Positions 1 to 11,272 of a DNA stretch of 64,000 bases are shown here, piece by piece (the first letter of the stretch is position 1; each line of letters begins with the position of its first letter). The stretch spans positions 4,484,501-4,548,500 of the forward strand of contig JAQFVV010000072.1 in assembly GCA_028023455.1 (NCBI GenBank), given 5' to 3'. Origin of the DNA: Epiperipatus broadwayi. Its lineage: Eukaryota > Onychophora > Udeonychophora > Euonychophora > Peripatidae. The position numbers and the translations under genes are program-made. Under the pieces are notes generated by a model. The model made no database searches. It was not told the origin of the DNA and saw nothing but the letters and a program-made list of their open reading frames with translations.

Positions 1-285
1 ATTTTCACTGATATGGATGGCTAAACAGTTGGAAGGTGAGAAGTTTTAAGCCTGTCCACTAAAGTTTTAATATTTTCTATCTTAATATAAGCTGAGCACT
101 AATTATGTATATGTGTAGGGAATGATTATCTGGACCAACTGATGAGTGCTGGTTCAGCACAAAATACATATATTGAAGATCATTTATCTCTTTTATAGTT
201 CTATAAGATGGAATGGATAGCTGTGGAGAGCTTGAAAGTCTGAGTTCAAATCCTGTTACCTTAAGTTGAGTATAGACAATATATA
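1..285 (+). repeat. Hammerhead repeat, subfamily A, degenerate copy
   Basis: Roughly 280-bp dispersed unit, related to the units at 447-740, 15010-15260 and 21131-21487. It shares the phrase 'atggatggctaaa', a ribozyme-like block and a 3' part ending in a box-B-like 'gagttcaaatcc'. The ribozyme block at 124-183 keeps the CTGATGA core and the stem II hairpin, but the conserved GAAA reads AAAA, so self-cleavage is probably lost. Confidence 0.6.
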
Positions 286-446
286 TGTGTAATTAAATAT
301 TACATAAAAAGCCTGTATTATGCCCATCCCTCTTCTATGCATTTAAATGGATCTACTAAGGTCCTATATTGAAGGGTCAGAGTGACTTAAAATCACCATG
401 GATATGACAATCAGATTGGCATCAATAAGGGCTTTGAGCATTTTCA

Positions 447-740
447 TCATTAAATTGTCATTTATATGGATGGCTAAAGAGTTGGAGGATGAAGAAGATT
501 GAAGCCTGTTCATAAAAGATTGAACATTTGCTATTTCAATATAAACTGAGCACTGATTATATATATATGGGAGATGATGATCTGGACCAACTGATGAGTG
601 CTAGTTCAGCATGAAATATGTATATTGGAAATCATTTATTTTTCTCACCTTGTGGTCATAGGTATTGTTTGTATAAGATGGAGTGGATAGCTGTAAGGAG
701 CTTGAATGCCCGAGTTCAAATTCATTCTAATACATATATA
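447..740 (+). repeat. Hammerhead repeat, subfamily A, copy with intact ribozyme core
   Basis: Second plus-strand copy of the subfamily A unit, about 450 bp downstream of the first and in the same orientation. It holds the 'atggatggctaaag' phrase near its 5' end, the ribozyme at 577-634, and the box-B-like 'gagttcaaatt' near its 3' end. No coding capacity is visible. Confidence 0.65.
577..634 (+). ncRNA. Type I hammerhead ribozyme, apparently complete
   Basis: Self-cleaving RNA motif read directly from sequence. Core CTGATGA is at 591-597. Stem II (gtgct/agcat, one G-U pair) closes a short loop. GAAA is at 613-616. A minimal stem III follows (ATA/TAT around TG), giving AUA as the cleavage triplet with the predicted cut after A624. 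TTGG at 625-628 then pairs with CCAA at 587-590 as stem I. A GGA bulge and an outer helix (gatct against aaatc, one mismatch) extend stem I. Minimal stem III type I motifs are known from PLEs and retrozymes and usually act better as dimers. Activity is inferred. Confidence 0.75.
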
Positions 741-761
741 TATTGTATATAATCATATGGT

Positions 762-1480
762 CAGTATGGTCTAGATTTACAATATGCTGATGATTGTACT
801 ACTTTTGCCAATGCAAAAGAAGATTTACAGAATGTACTTTATGTCTTGAATGCAACATATAAAGATTTTAATGATTATTATATAAAAACTCAAGTCTTGA
901 TTGGATAGTTACCAATTTAAATAGCTTGGCAACAACTAGAAAGGTGGATTTAGATGTTGGGATATAGTATAAGACTCCAAAGGGGCCCTACTTTTAAATA
1001 AAAAGTAGGATATTTCATCAAAGTGATACATCTACTGCAACTAAATTAATTCAATTTATTGTATCGAAGTAAAACCCAAACTCATAGTGGATGTAACACA
1101 AAGGCATAAGAAATATTTCATTTAAGGATGCTCTATAACAATATGGGAATACCATTGTAAAATTACATCTTCATTGGATTCCATGTTTGAAATGAATGAC
1201 CTATACAAGATCTTCTAAAACAAACCTATTTTAAGAAGAACTTGTATACAGGTTTTATGGGAGAAGTAGACTTTGTTTGCATTACAATGTTATTATCTAA
1301 GCTCTCTAAAAGGTAACATTGAATGTTTACCTTGAAAGATATATATGAGAATATAATGGCGATACATTTAGTTTGTCAGTAAGAAAGATTTGTTGCAAAA
1401 GAAAATAGTCATCATAAATTAGACCAGCATGTTCTATATAAGGATGTAATCGTGGTTCGGGGATTGGTTACTCGTCCCTA
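762..1480 (+). pseudogene. Decayed LINE reverse transcriptase remnant
   Basis: The plus strand near 770-870 translates as a reverse-transcriptase catalytic motif region: L-Q-Y-A-D-D-C followed by a helix resembling D-L-Q-x-V-L-x-x-L-N. Further downstream, broken frames resemble the LINE C-terminal part, with an N-N-M-G segment near 1135-1150. Near 1440-1480 the phrase R-G-L-V-T-R-P may be the remnant of the terminal C-x-x-R-I-G-L zinc-finger-like motif of many LINE proteins. Frequent stops and frameshifts rule out function. The lineage differs from the RTE-type fragments elsewhere, but I cannot place it confidently. Confidence 0.5.
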
Positions 1481-3123
1481 GTAGGTATATTATTATTATA
1501 TAACTATCTTTTTTTTTTCTTGGAGTTAGAATGACTATACTTGTTTATGATTGGCTGTCGACAATGATGACGTATTTTAATTTTTTTTTATTTGAAATGG
1601 ATTTTTACTATTAATTTTTGCATATCTAAAATGAATTAAAAAAACAGATTGCTAACATTTTTTTTTTTTTGTATGTGAATTAATAGTTCTCTATAAACAT
1701 TTCCGTATCCAGACTAAATTAACATAATGTTAAATTTACTTACTCTATTGAGAAACTTAGACAATTAACTCAATAGTGAGTTTCTGTTAAAATCGAATAA
1801 TTAGCTTCTGAAGTCTGATTTTGTATATATTATGTAAATTAATTTTTTTTCTAAAAAAATTAAAAAAATACGAAGTCAGTTTTAAACTCGTAATGTGGTG
1901 AATAATTTCTGAACAATAATGAAATGGATTTAAAATTTATTTGAAAACGAACACGTGTTGTGTTATGGGAAAGATTTGAAGTTTCCAGAAAAATAAAAAA
2001 AATAAAAAAGAAGAAGATAATTCTCATGTGTCATTTCCCCCTTTACATCAATTTAAATAATTTAAATTAGTTGTTTAAAATGTGCAGGAAAAAAATATAT
2101 TAAAAAGCACTTGATTAGTACACTACCCCCTGGTGGGCTAACTGTTAAAACAGATTTAAATTAACAATCTAGCCTGAGGTGACTTTAATAGATAAAAAAA
2201 ATTAATTCAATATTTTGACAAATATTAGGTTAGATGACAGTTTTTTTATATATTTAAATTTTCTTTAAGTTTTTTCTTTTTAATAAATATTTAAAATTTC
2301 TTTTTTTTTTTAATAATTATTTTATGAAATATAGTTCTTAATATGCTATATATGCTTGTGTAAAGAGTTGAATAGATATATTCAGAGATAATAAAATATA
2401 ACTTTTTATTTTTTATTTATGACATCATAAAATTTTTTATGCATATATAATTAAAGTATAATATTAAATATTGTTTATTAAATTAATATAATCCACCCAA
2501 AGACCTTCTTTCATATATATAATACTTGACTTTAAAACTCATAACATCATAGAATAAATATTTTAAATTCCTTTCTAACCTAGCATAAGTCAAAATTTAA
2601 CAAGAATTAAGCAGCCGTTTATTCTGGTACACCATTTATAAATGTAGAAGGTTGACTAAAACACTAATAACTAACTTATTATATGTATACAATTTTTTTA
2701 AAGTATTGCAATTGATTTAACAATCAAACATTAATTGTAATAATCTATTCTTATTTTAAGAAATTTACAATTAAATCAATACATATTATAGCACTATTAT
2801 TAACAAATACAATCACTAATCTTTATATCTTCACCACTTTCTTTATTTCAAAAAATATTTAGAATTTTTTAATATATATTTCTGTCCATCTTATTATATA
2901 TGGTCTTTATCAAACGGACTATAGTATAAATATATGATTACACTTTTATTTAAAAGTGTCAAAATGTCTGCTCCCACAACTTTGATACCAATCATTGCAG
3001 ATAAATTCATTAATTATTATTATTAAACATTTATTAAATTAGAAATTATATCATTTCTAACCAGATATAAACTTTAAACCTAATTAAAGATTAATAAAAC
3101 TGTTTTTAAATACACATACATAG
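1481..3123. other. AT-rich stretch without recognisable genes
   Basis: Dominated by poly-A/T runs and short AT repeats. I see no credible ORF, RNA gene or transposon end up to the small family C insertion at 3139. Confidence 0.6.
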
Positions 3124-3138
3124 ATGGAATAATTATCA

Positions 3139-3195
3139 CATGATCACCATTTCTTATGCTTGCTCGTAACTGTTATTAGAATTTTGCCTGTTTTA
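3139..3195 (-). mobile_element. Family C foldback element, 57-bp deletion derivative with 15-bp TSD
   Basis: Between exact 15-bp copies of 'atggaataattatca' (3124-3138 and 3196-3210). Read on the minus strand it starts with 'taaaacaggcaaaa', the start also seen at 22608. It then jumps to the family tail 'gcataagaaatggtgatcat'. The whole internal palindrome is missing, so only the two ends remain. Because the TSD flanks this short form exactly, the deletion may have existed at or before insertion. Confidence 0.7.
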
Positions 3196-3210
3196 ATGGA
3201 ATAATTATCA

Positions 3211-4150
3211 AACGTCTTTATTCATATATTTCCAAGATGAATAGTAAAATAGTAAGTTTAAATATATTTAAACAAATATTAATATATATACGAAAGATAA
3301 GTTTAAAGTAAGCATTTTAAACAATTCAATAAATTATATTAAACTTTTTTTATAAACATATAGAATATTTTATTCTGAAATTTGGTTACAGCTCATAAAA
3401 TAAAATTAAAAATAGAATACATTAAATGGTATTCAGAGAGGTAGAAGTTCAATATTGACGCATCTAGCATGGCACAGCTTATAAGAACTAATATGATGCA
3501 TAAAGGTAAAGGAACGAACCTAGGAATTGGTGTCTTGGTGGCAGGTGACTAAGCTTGGATGTCTCGAAATGTACTAAGATAGTTCTAAACTTCTGTTTAT
3601 GTAAATCACAGCTTTATATAGGTAAACCGACCCTTCCGAATGGAAGTCAATGTCATAATACTCAGTGTCTGGGCAATAGGCTTGAGGAGTAAGGCAAATC
3701 ATAATCAATCCCAAAGGAATGCACACAAATCAGACCCTAATCATTTCCAGGATAGGTGATTGTTACACATCTATTTATTCACTTTTTTATTCTCTCGTTT
3801 TTAAAAGGAATTGACATATTAAAAAAATCAAAATCTTTGAAGATAAAATATCTGTATAATATATTAAATGTGGAAAGTATTATTTTAAATGTTTGTCTTT
3901 TATATATTTTTTATTTTGAATGTAAATGATGTGTTTTTTATATATTAAAATCACCCATCATCAATATATTTGAAAAACTATATATTAAAAAGACTACATT
4001 AATATAAATGACTTTTTTTGTTCAAAGTGCTACTATTCATGCGTTGATTCAATTAAGCTGGCTGCATTTTTGAAACAATGCGCTTGTTACATAGCACATA
4101 GTTTAGCTATCACTACAAAAATGTTAAAAGTACTAGTATATCTGGGTAAA
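3211..4150. other. Intergenic, no gene recognised
   Basis: The 3430-3780 part is less AT-rich than its surroundings and looks like an old unidentified repeat or unique sequence. It has no ORF of useful length. The remainder is AT-rich without structure that I can assign. Confidence 0.5.
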
Positions 4151-4161
4151 AAGTTATGACA

Positions 4162-4533
4162 GGCAAAACTCTCTCTAGTGCCACCCTGTGCCAACCAGAG
4201 TAATCAATGGATGCCAAAAGGCTTGTGCATAAAATCTCCATCTAGTGCCTAGTCATCCAATATCCCCAGACTAGTTTCTGGCTTGGCCTTTGTCAGTGAG
4301 GAGCCTTGGATCTGAGAGCACTGCACTTCCTAATGAAGGCCACAAGCCAGAAACTAGTCTGGGGATATTGGATGAGTGGACACTAGATGGGGATTTTATG
4401 CACAAGCCTTCTGGCATTCATTGATTACTCTGGTTGGCACAGGGTGGCACTGCTGCATGGAGAGTTTTCCCTGTTTAAAGCAGTTATATGATAGCATAAG
4501 AGATGGTGATCATGTGATGTTAGGTGGTTTAAG
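4162..4533 (+). mobile_element. Family C foldback element with hammerhead-like core, full-length copy
   Basis: A 372-bp insertion bounded by an exact 11-bp duplication 'aagttatgaca' (4151-4161 and 4534-4544). It is a large imperfect palindrome. The 5' arm ('ggcaaaactctc', 'gtgccac', 'agtaatcaatggatgc', 'catccaatatc') recurs inverted in the 3' half, followed by a family tail 'atggtgatcatgtgatgtt'. At 4330-4359 the 3' arm reads CTAATGA, a GGC/GCC hairpin, GAAA, ACTAGT and C. This resembles a hammerhead with one core change and a GUC cleavage triplet. No ORF. The variable TSD lengths of this family point to retroposition rather than cut-and-paste transposition. Confidence 0.75.
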
Positions 4534-4790
4534 AAGTTATGACATTAAATGTGGTAGGTTCCATGCCTTAACCCATAATGGAGCAATGCACTAACATTAA
4601 ATTTCTTTTTAAATTGGGACAAACTGCTACCAAAACATTTAAATGAAGCCAGGAGTTGCAAGAATGCTTTAAAATCATTTGTATGATTTTATGATGGCAG
4701 GAAAAGGATTGAAAATAATCTATAGGTACAAAGCATGATTTATAAAACACCATATGTCAGTGAAAACATTCATTTCAACACACACATATA

Positions 4791-5110
4791 TATCATCATC
4801 ATCATTTTCAATTCTTATCAATTCACTGCAGGATCAAGGTCTCTCCAATTTCAATCCATCTTGTTTGATTTATAACTTCTCTTCTCCACATCATCCCAGT
4901 CCACTTTCTTATTTCATCCATCCATCTCACATGTAATCTCTTTCTAGATCTTTTAAATCTCTTGGAATTTTGTTTAAGATTTCAATTGTCCATCAATTAT
5001 CATCTCTTCTAGCAATATATCCAGCTTAACTCCACTCCAGTCTCTTAACTCTTTTAATGATGCCATTAATATCTGTTTGTTTTCTCACTCATTTGTAATT
5101 TTGACAGTAG
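4791..5110 (-). pseudogene. RTE-type LINE 3' end fragment, minus strand
   Basis: Minus-strand similarity to the C-terminal tail of the LINE protein, better preserved at 45386-46040: G-H-I-A-R-R, then R-W-x-x-E-I-L, then K-R-P-x-K-R and W-M-D-E-I-R, ending with Q-W-I-D. It ends in an ATC/TGA microsatellite tail at 4791, the usual 3' end of RTE elements. Stops and shifts make it non-functional. It lies tail-outward and inverted relative to the fragment at 5403-6022. Confidence 0.7.
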
Positions 5111-5402
5111 TTTAGACAGAGAACCAGTCACCTTTTCACTGGGACACACACCCACATTCAGAAATCTGCTAAATATTACACCATTTCAAACAAGCGAATA
5201 AAGGGAACAGAAAAGGCAAATGGTCTTTAAATATATAAATAACTTACTTTATTAATTGGTCAAGAACATTATAGCATCAAAACATAAAATTACTAAATCA
5301 TCATTAAGGTTATACAAAAGTTGTATATTGTCGATTTAAGCATAACAAAATATAATAAATAAATAATGAAGAATTAATAAAATATTTTGATCTATAATAA
5401 AT

Positions 5403-6022
5403 ATGATTTACCAATTCTTGCTTGTGGATCTGAGACATGGACACTTAACAGAAGAGCAATATAGAAACTTCAGATCACTCAAATGGTATGGATAGAGCAC
5501 TCAAAAGGTATGGATAGATACATGTTAGGAGTAAAAAGAAGAGATCAAAAATGAAATACATGGACAGTAAAACAAACAGGTATTAGTGACATCATTGAAA
5601 GAATTAAGAGACTGAATTAGACAAAACTCTCCATACAATAGTGCCACTCAGTGCAAGCCAGAGTAATCAATGGATGCAAGAAGATTTGTGCATAAAACTT
5701 CTATCTAATCCCTACATGGAGAGTATTCCTGTTTTAACAGTTTGAGCAAGCATAAGAAATGGTGATTATGTGATGTTTAGACTGAATTGGAGTTGGACTG
5801 GACATATTTCTGGAAAAGATGACAATAGATTGACAGTTGAAATCTTAAACTGGAATCCAATGGTCTGTAAAAGACCTAGAAAGAGATAACATCTGAGATG
5901 GATGGATAAAATAAGGAAATGTACTGGGGGTGAGTCATAGAAGAGAGGTTATAAATAACATGCATTGAACTTGGAAAGATCTTGATTCTGCAGTGGATCG
6001 ATAATGGTTGGAAATGATGATA
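5403..6022 (+). pseudogene. RTE-type LINE 3' end fragment interrupted by a family C element
   Basis: Begins with the G-S-E-T-W-T-L-N-R-R motif (about 5415-5455), continues through T-W-T-V-K-Q-T-G-I, then is interrupted at 5619-5778. It resumes with W-S-W-T-G-H-I and K-R-P-R-K-R and ends with Q-W-I-D-N-G near 6005 and a short TGATGA tail. Multiple in-frame stops are visible. It belongs to the same family as the fragments at 4791-5110, 45386-46040 and 62283-62527. Confidence 0.72.
5619..5778 (+). mobile_element. Family C element nested in a LINE, 10-bp TSD
   Basis: A 160-bp partial family C copy inside the LINE fragment. The host sequence 'agactgaatt' is duplicated exactly at 5609-5618 and 5779-5788. 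Removing the insert and one repeat restores a continuous LINE match, so the boundary is unusually certain. The copy keeps the 5' arm, a short inverted end 'catggagagt', and the tail 'gcataagaaatggtgatta'. It lacks the centre with the hammerhead-like core. Confidence 0.85.
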
Positions 6023-7874
6023 TCTTATATATATATATATGTTGAAGTGAATGTTTTCACAGGCATATAATGTTTTATAAATCATGTGTTTGTGAACAAC
6101 TTTGTTTAATAAAATACAATTAAAATTAAATACAAACATTTTAACAAGATCGAATTTGCTTTTACTTGTATGAAATAACAGAATAATTGAAGGGTTGTAG
6201 CAGGAATAAATTGTACCCCATAAATTGATTTAAATTTGGTAGTGTTTTTACATTTGTGTGAAGAAATATAGTTGATAATTTTATTGTTTCATCATGTTAA
6301 TTAATGCAACTTGTTTTTTAAAGTACTTGTATAGCCTCTCTAAATATTTTCTGTTAATGGTTGTTGCTTGTGGATATGATTTTAGAATTCGAGAAACCTA
6401 TACCATGGCTAGTATCTAAAGCAGGGAAATCAAGTGCTGAAGATTTTTTGAATTTTTTTTTCACTGCTTTAATTTGTTCAGCTCTTCTTCCATTATACAC
6501 CTATTCTTTCCTATGTGTGTGGTTGGAAAAAGAAATAAAAATTTAAAAACATTACTAAATTTGAATCAATATACGCGATACAATTATCTCTGTTACACCT
6601 ACGTGATTATTACCGTTTTTCATCCAGTTGAAGCCAAGTGCTGTCTTAGCAAAACGTGGTGTTTAATTTTATTTTATCAAAAACAGTTGCTCTCGAAAAC
6701 ATGATTTATAATATATTCATGATATAAATAATTATTTATAGAGATTGTTTTACCATTATTAATTCAGATATAGACTATTAACTCAGTCAAATACCAATTT
6801 ATCTATCAAAAAAAAAACCCCACTCCATCAATCTGGCCCAACTAATAAAGCTAATTTAACGATATGCATTATTGGGAAACATTTATCTTTTTCTAATGTC
6901 TTTATTTATTTGTTTGAAGTGGTATAATGTCTGACAGAAGCTTTTTAAAAATATAAGCGCATACGTGAAAAAATGAAATTAAAACAACATCGTATTCATT
7001 GGGGCTTATAATAATAAATATATTATTCTTTAACTGAGTTTAAAATCTATATCTGGGTTAACAATAATATAAAAATCTCCAGCTTAAAAATTAGTCATTA
7101 ATAAGTTTGACCTGTTTATCTAAAAGATGGTAAACCTTCGTTAAGATTGTGTAAGAATTATACAGCAGTAGATTTCGCAATAAAAGAACTTAAATAACAA
7201 AGTATTCCCATTAAAAATTAATTCTATTATATGTAAATAGAAACATAAATAAATCAGTTATGTAACATTTTATAAAACATTTAAAAATTAATATTTTATA
7301 TGTTAATTAAAAACAAAACTTACATTGTGATACATTTTCTTTTTATTAACTTTATTGCAGGTTACAAAATAAAATTAATTAATTGGGAATAAATATTACA
7401 TGATTTTCAATATAATTTTTTATTAATTAATAAAAATATTGTATTAAAGCTGCTTAAAATTATTAAAACTATTGAAACTAAACTTAAAGTTTGCTTTTAA
7501 AAATGAACAAAAGCAGCATTTTTAAATTGATTTTTAAAAAATTATGTATACTGTATACTTAAAATTTTAATTAAAGTATATATATACAAGTATCAATCTT
7601 CTTACACTGACACACGTGACAATATCTTCTTTAGAGAAATAAATATTAATTATTAATTAATTGTTAATATTAATTATTTATTAATCATTAATCAACGTTT
7701 AGAATCCCAACTCAATAACAATCAACAATTTCAAACTGTTGTCAAGGCAACCTCCTTTTAATAATAAAGGTTGAATCTCACCTTTATTTATGTTCTAATA
7801 TATTTACAGGGATACTAAAGATTGTAGTGTTTTCCTGAAAGTTTGTGATGATAGTGTTTTAGTTCTATTTATAT
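6023..7874. other. AT-rich stretch, no gene recognised
   Basis: Contains only short open frames without any family signature, and many AT-rich short repeats. No transposon termini recognised before the hairpin element at 7875. Confidence 0.55.
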
Positions 7875-8072
7875 GTTGGACTATTTCAATAATCTAATAT
7901 GAGTATTGAATGTCTTTAAAAAAATTAACTTTATTTAAATATCCAAATACATTCAATTGTTAGAAGTAGCACACAGATTACTAACAGTTGAATGTATTTG
8001 GGAATATTTAAATAAAGTTAAATTTTTCCAAAGACATTTAATACTGATATTAGATAATGGAAATAATCCATC
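7875..8072. repeat. Palindromic MITE-like hairpin element
   Basis: Inverted arms of about 90 bp (7875-7963 and 7981-8072) around an 17-bp loop. Shared phrases are 'gttgaatgtatttg', 'tttaaataaagtt' and a terminal 'ggactatttc' or its degenerate partner. The same phrases occur at 8246-8432, 46872-47383 and 49925-49970, so this is a small dispersed family. No coding capacity. Confidence 0.6.
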
Positions 8073-8245
8073 ATATAAATACACTAAAGATTGCAACTTG
8101 ATCACAGAGATTGAAATTACTCATACAAAGAATTTTAAATAAACCTCCTTAAACAGGTAAATATAACCTGTTCTGAATGCAAACTAATAAATAATCGATT
8201 ATAATATTACAAACTGCAATTATATATTTCAAATTGCACCCAAAG

Positions 8246-8432
8246 TATAAGATGTGATCTGTTGGTCTATTTCCATCATTTATGAGTGAATGTATTGTCT
8301 ATTTGTGTGTTATTACTAACAAGTTGTTTGTATTTGGAAAGTTTAAATAAAGTTTAAAATTTTCTATACATTCAACATTCACTCATAAATGATGGAAATA
8401 GTCCAACATATCACATCTTATAATATACCATC
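8246..8432. repeat. Second copy of the palindromic MITE-like family
   Basis: Arms 8246-8300 and 8366-8432 carry 'cattcactcataaatgatg' in inverted orientation. The centre contains 'gttattactaac' and 'tttaaataaag', as in the 7875 copy. Confidence 0.6.
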
Positions 8433-8999
8433 ATTACAAAACTTCAGACAAGCAACCAAAGTTTTACTTAAATAATAAGGGTAATAATGCTCAAAGATAA
8501 AAATTGCTATATCATTTCTAGACCAAATATAAACTTTATATTTAATTAAATATTAATATATCTCTTATTAGTCATAAATCCAATGAATATTGCTGGCTGA
8601 AAAATTCAAATACAAATTGTCCAATCACCTTCCCAAATAATGTTTTTCCAGCAGTGGCACCTTGTGAGAAAATATAAAGTCTAAACTTTAAACAGCATAA
8701 TTAAAAAGTAATCTCTTGATCATATGCTGCAATGTTGTTAAGTATACTGAAAGAGAGATCTATTCAAACAAGAAGTATGAAATTTAAATTAGCTCTGATC
8801 TTAAATACTCATAAAGAAACATGTTTAATATACTATACGAAGAAAGATTAAAACATTAGTCATTTTAAACTTTGCAATCTCTCAACATGAATATATAGGA
8901 AATAAACCCAAATGCATATCATTGGCTGAAAAATTCAAATATAAGATGTCAGTCTCCATTCCAAACAATTATTAGTAAATATAATTCCATATTACCATT

Positions 9000-10342
9000 G
9001 ATTTTGCTGTTTCAATGGATATGGCATTATTGAACACCTTCTTCAAGAAACCCCCAAATCAAAAGATAACTTACATGAGTGGGGGACGAGAATCCCAAAT
9101 TGACTATATTATGTATAGACGAATTGGCCTAAAAGATATACAGGATTGCAAGGTTATTCCAGTAGAAGCTATGGGTCAACAGCACAGACTTTTACTATGT
9201 CATGCTAATCTTACAGGAATTAAAATAAATCCTAGAAGAGGTATCATCAAGACCAAATGGTGGAAACTTGAGGTTGATGCCTACAGAAAGCAATTTGTTG
9301 ATGAATTGATGAAGGTTGAAGACAAAGAAGAAGGGGAAGATCTTTGGACAAGTACTGCAAACAACATCTGTGTAATTGGGGATCAAGTTCTTGGCCAAAT
9401 GTCGGGTGTGATAAAAGAGAATAAAGAGACTTGGTGGTGGAATGCAGAAGTGCAGAAAAAAATTGGGAATAAGAAAATAGCCAAAAAGGAGTGGGACAAA
9501 GACGGAGGGGAAAGTAGTAGGGTCAAATATAATATAGCAAAGAAAGAAGCAAAGAAAGCTGTTGCCAAAGCCAAGTTTGACACATACTCAGATTTATATG
9601 AAAGTTTAGAGAAAGAAGAAGGAGTTAAGAAGATTTTGCATATTGCAAAACAACGAGATAAGAGTGGTAAAGATACTTACCAAGCAAATAGAATAAAAGA
9701 CTCTAACAATAAGGTGTTGTGTGGCAAGAATGAAATCATAGCTAGATGGCAGCAATATTATGAGCACCTACTAAATGAAGAAAACTTTCGGATTGACAAG
9801 GGATTTGGGACTCCAAATTTGGGCCCAGCTTTAAAGATCAGTAGGGAAGAAGTTAGACAAGCAGTCAGAAGAATGAAATGTGGGAAATCGGTGGGTCCAG
9901 ATAACATCCCTGTAGAGGTATGGAAGGTAATGGGAGAAGAGGGAATCACCTTTCTGACCAAACTTTTTAATAACATCATGATCACGGAGAAAATGCCAGA
10001 TGAATGGAGGAGAAGCATTTTGGTTCCAATCTATAAGAATAAGGGAGATATTCTAGAATGTAGTAATTATCAAGGAATAAAGCTGATGAGCCACACAATG
10101 AAAATATGGGAGAGAATAATAGCAAATAGGCTACGGCAGGAAATAGACATCAGTGAAGAACAGTTTGGTTTTATGCCAGGTAGAGGAACCACAGATGCAA
10201 TTTTTGCACTGCGGCAACTTATAGAAAAACATAGAGAAGTCAACCAAGAAATTGTTCTAATATTCATTGATTTGGAAAAAGCATTTGATAGAGTACCTAG
10301 AGATGAACTTTGGAGATGCCTAAGGAAAAATACATTCGTCTG
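9000..10342 (+). pseudogene. LINE ORF, endonuclease C-terminus and first part of reverse transcriptase
   Basis: The frame is open from the truncation point; the first ATG at 9015 is internal, not a native start. Counting from that Met, the endonuclease C-terminus shows S-Q-I-D-Y-I near residues 27-32 and the terminal Q-H-R-L at 56-59. A Lys/Glu-rich linker follows. The reverse transcriptase fingers and palm begin with G-P-D-N-I-P-V-E, then W-R-R-S-I-L-V-P-I-Y-K-N-K-G-D, then E-Q-F-G-F-M-P-G-R and the catalytic-Asp motif F-I-D-L-E-K-A-F-D near residue 420. The reading frame is lost near 10325 through what looks like a deletion of about 14-17 bases, and ends in TGA at 10341. Confidence 0.88.
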
Positions 10343-11272
10343 ATTCAAGATATGTATCAAGGCTGTCAAACCAGTGTGAGATGTAGTTCAGGAGAAACAG
10401 ACTCATTTCAGGTGAAAGTGGGTGTGCATCAGGGATCAGCCCTGAGTCCCCTACTATTTAATATCGTTATTGATGTCCTAACAGAGGATATTCGTAGGGA
10501 AGCACCCTGGAACATGATGTATGCCGATGATATAGTGATTGCAACTCAAAACATCAAGGAAGCTCAGGATAAAATAGAAGAGTGGAGGAAAGCACTGGAG
10601 GAAGGAGGAATGAGAATTAGCAGAAATAAAACTGAAGTGCTCTTCTGTGGTAATGGTGGAGGAAGCATTTTGTTAGGGGGAAAGAAGTTGCCTGAGGCTG
10701 AAAAATTTAAATATCTCGGGGCCTGGATGAATAAAGATGGATCACTGGATGGAGAAGTTGTTGGGAGAACTCAAGCTGGTTGGAATAATTGGAGAAGGGT
10801 CTCTGGGATACTCTGCGATAGGAGAATAGGTGCAAGGTTGAAAGGAAAAGTATATAAAACTGTGGTGCATCCGGCACTGATGTATGGTGCAGAAACATGG
10901 CTGATCACTAAGAAAATAGAAGACAAGCAATGTGTAACAGAAATGAGAATGCTTAGGTTTGCCTCAGGCCTCACTAGAAAGGACAAAGTGAAAAATGAAG
11001 TAATTCGAGAAAATATGAGAGTGAGAATGATCAGTGAAAAAATGAAAGAATCAAGGTTGAGGTGGTTTGGTCATGTTAAGAGAAGAGAAGAAAATTACAT
11101 TGGAAGGAAGATTTTGGAGATGGAACCACCGAGGAAAAGACCCAGGGGTAGACCTAAGATCAGATGGATTGATCGAGTGAGAAAGGACTTGCAGGAGATG
11201 TCACTTAGGGAGGAAATGACTTTAGATCGAGTAGCCTGGAGAAGATTGATCCGCACCAGCAACCCCACTTGA
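10310..11272 (+). pseudogene. LINE ORF, rest of reverse transcriptase and C-terminal tail (frameshifted)
   Basis: Continuation of the LINE protein in another frame after the lesion near 10325; the apparent ATG at 10310 is only the overlap. It shows H-Q-G-S-A-L-S-P-L-L-F (residues 40-50) and the polymerase active site Y-A-D-D (71-74). The primer-grip region, G-A-E-T-W, R-W-F-G-H-V and G-R-P-K-I-R-W-I-D-R-V complete the typical RTE tail. The stop at 11270-11272 lies 37 bases before the element end. Apart from the frameshift the sequence is well conserved. Confidence 0.88.

Noticed and set aside
788-800. CTGATGA hammerhead core
   Set aside because: Part of the RT YADD codons of a decayed LINE; no stem II or GAAA follows.
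10070-10369. Minus-strand frames inside the LINE
   Set aside because: Shadows of the plus-strand reverse transcriptase.
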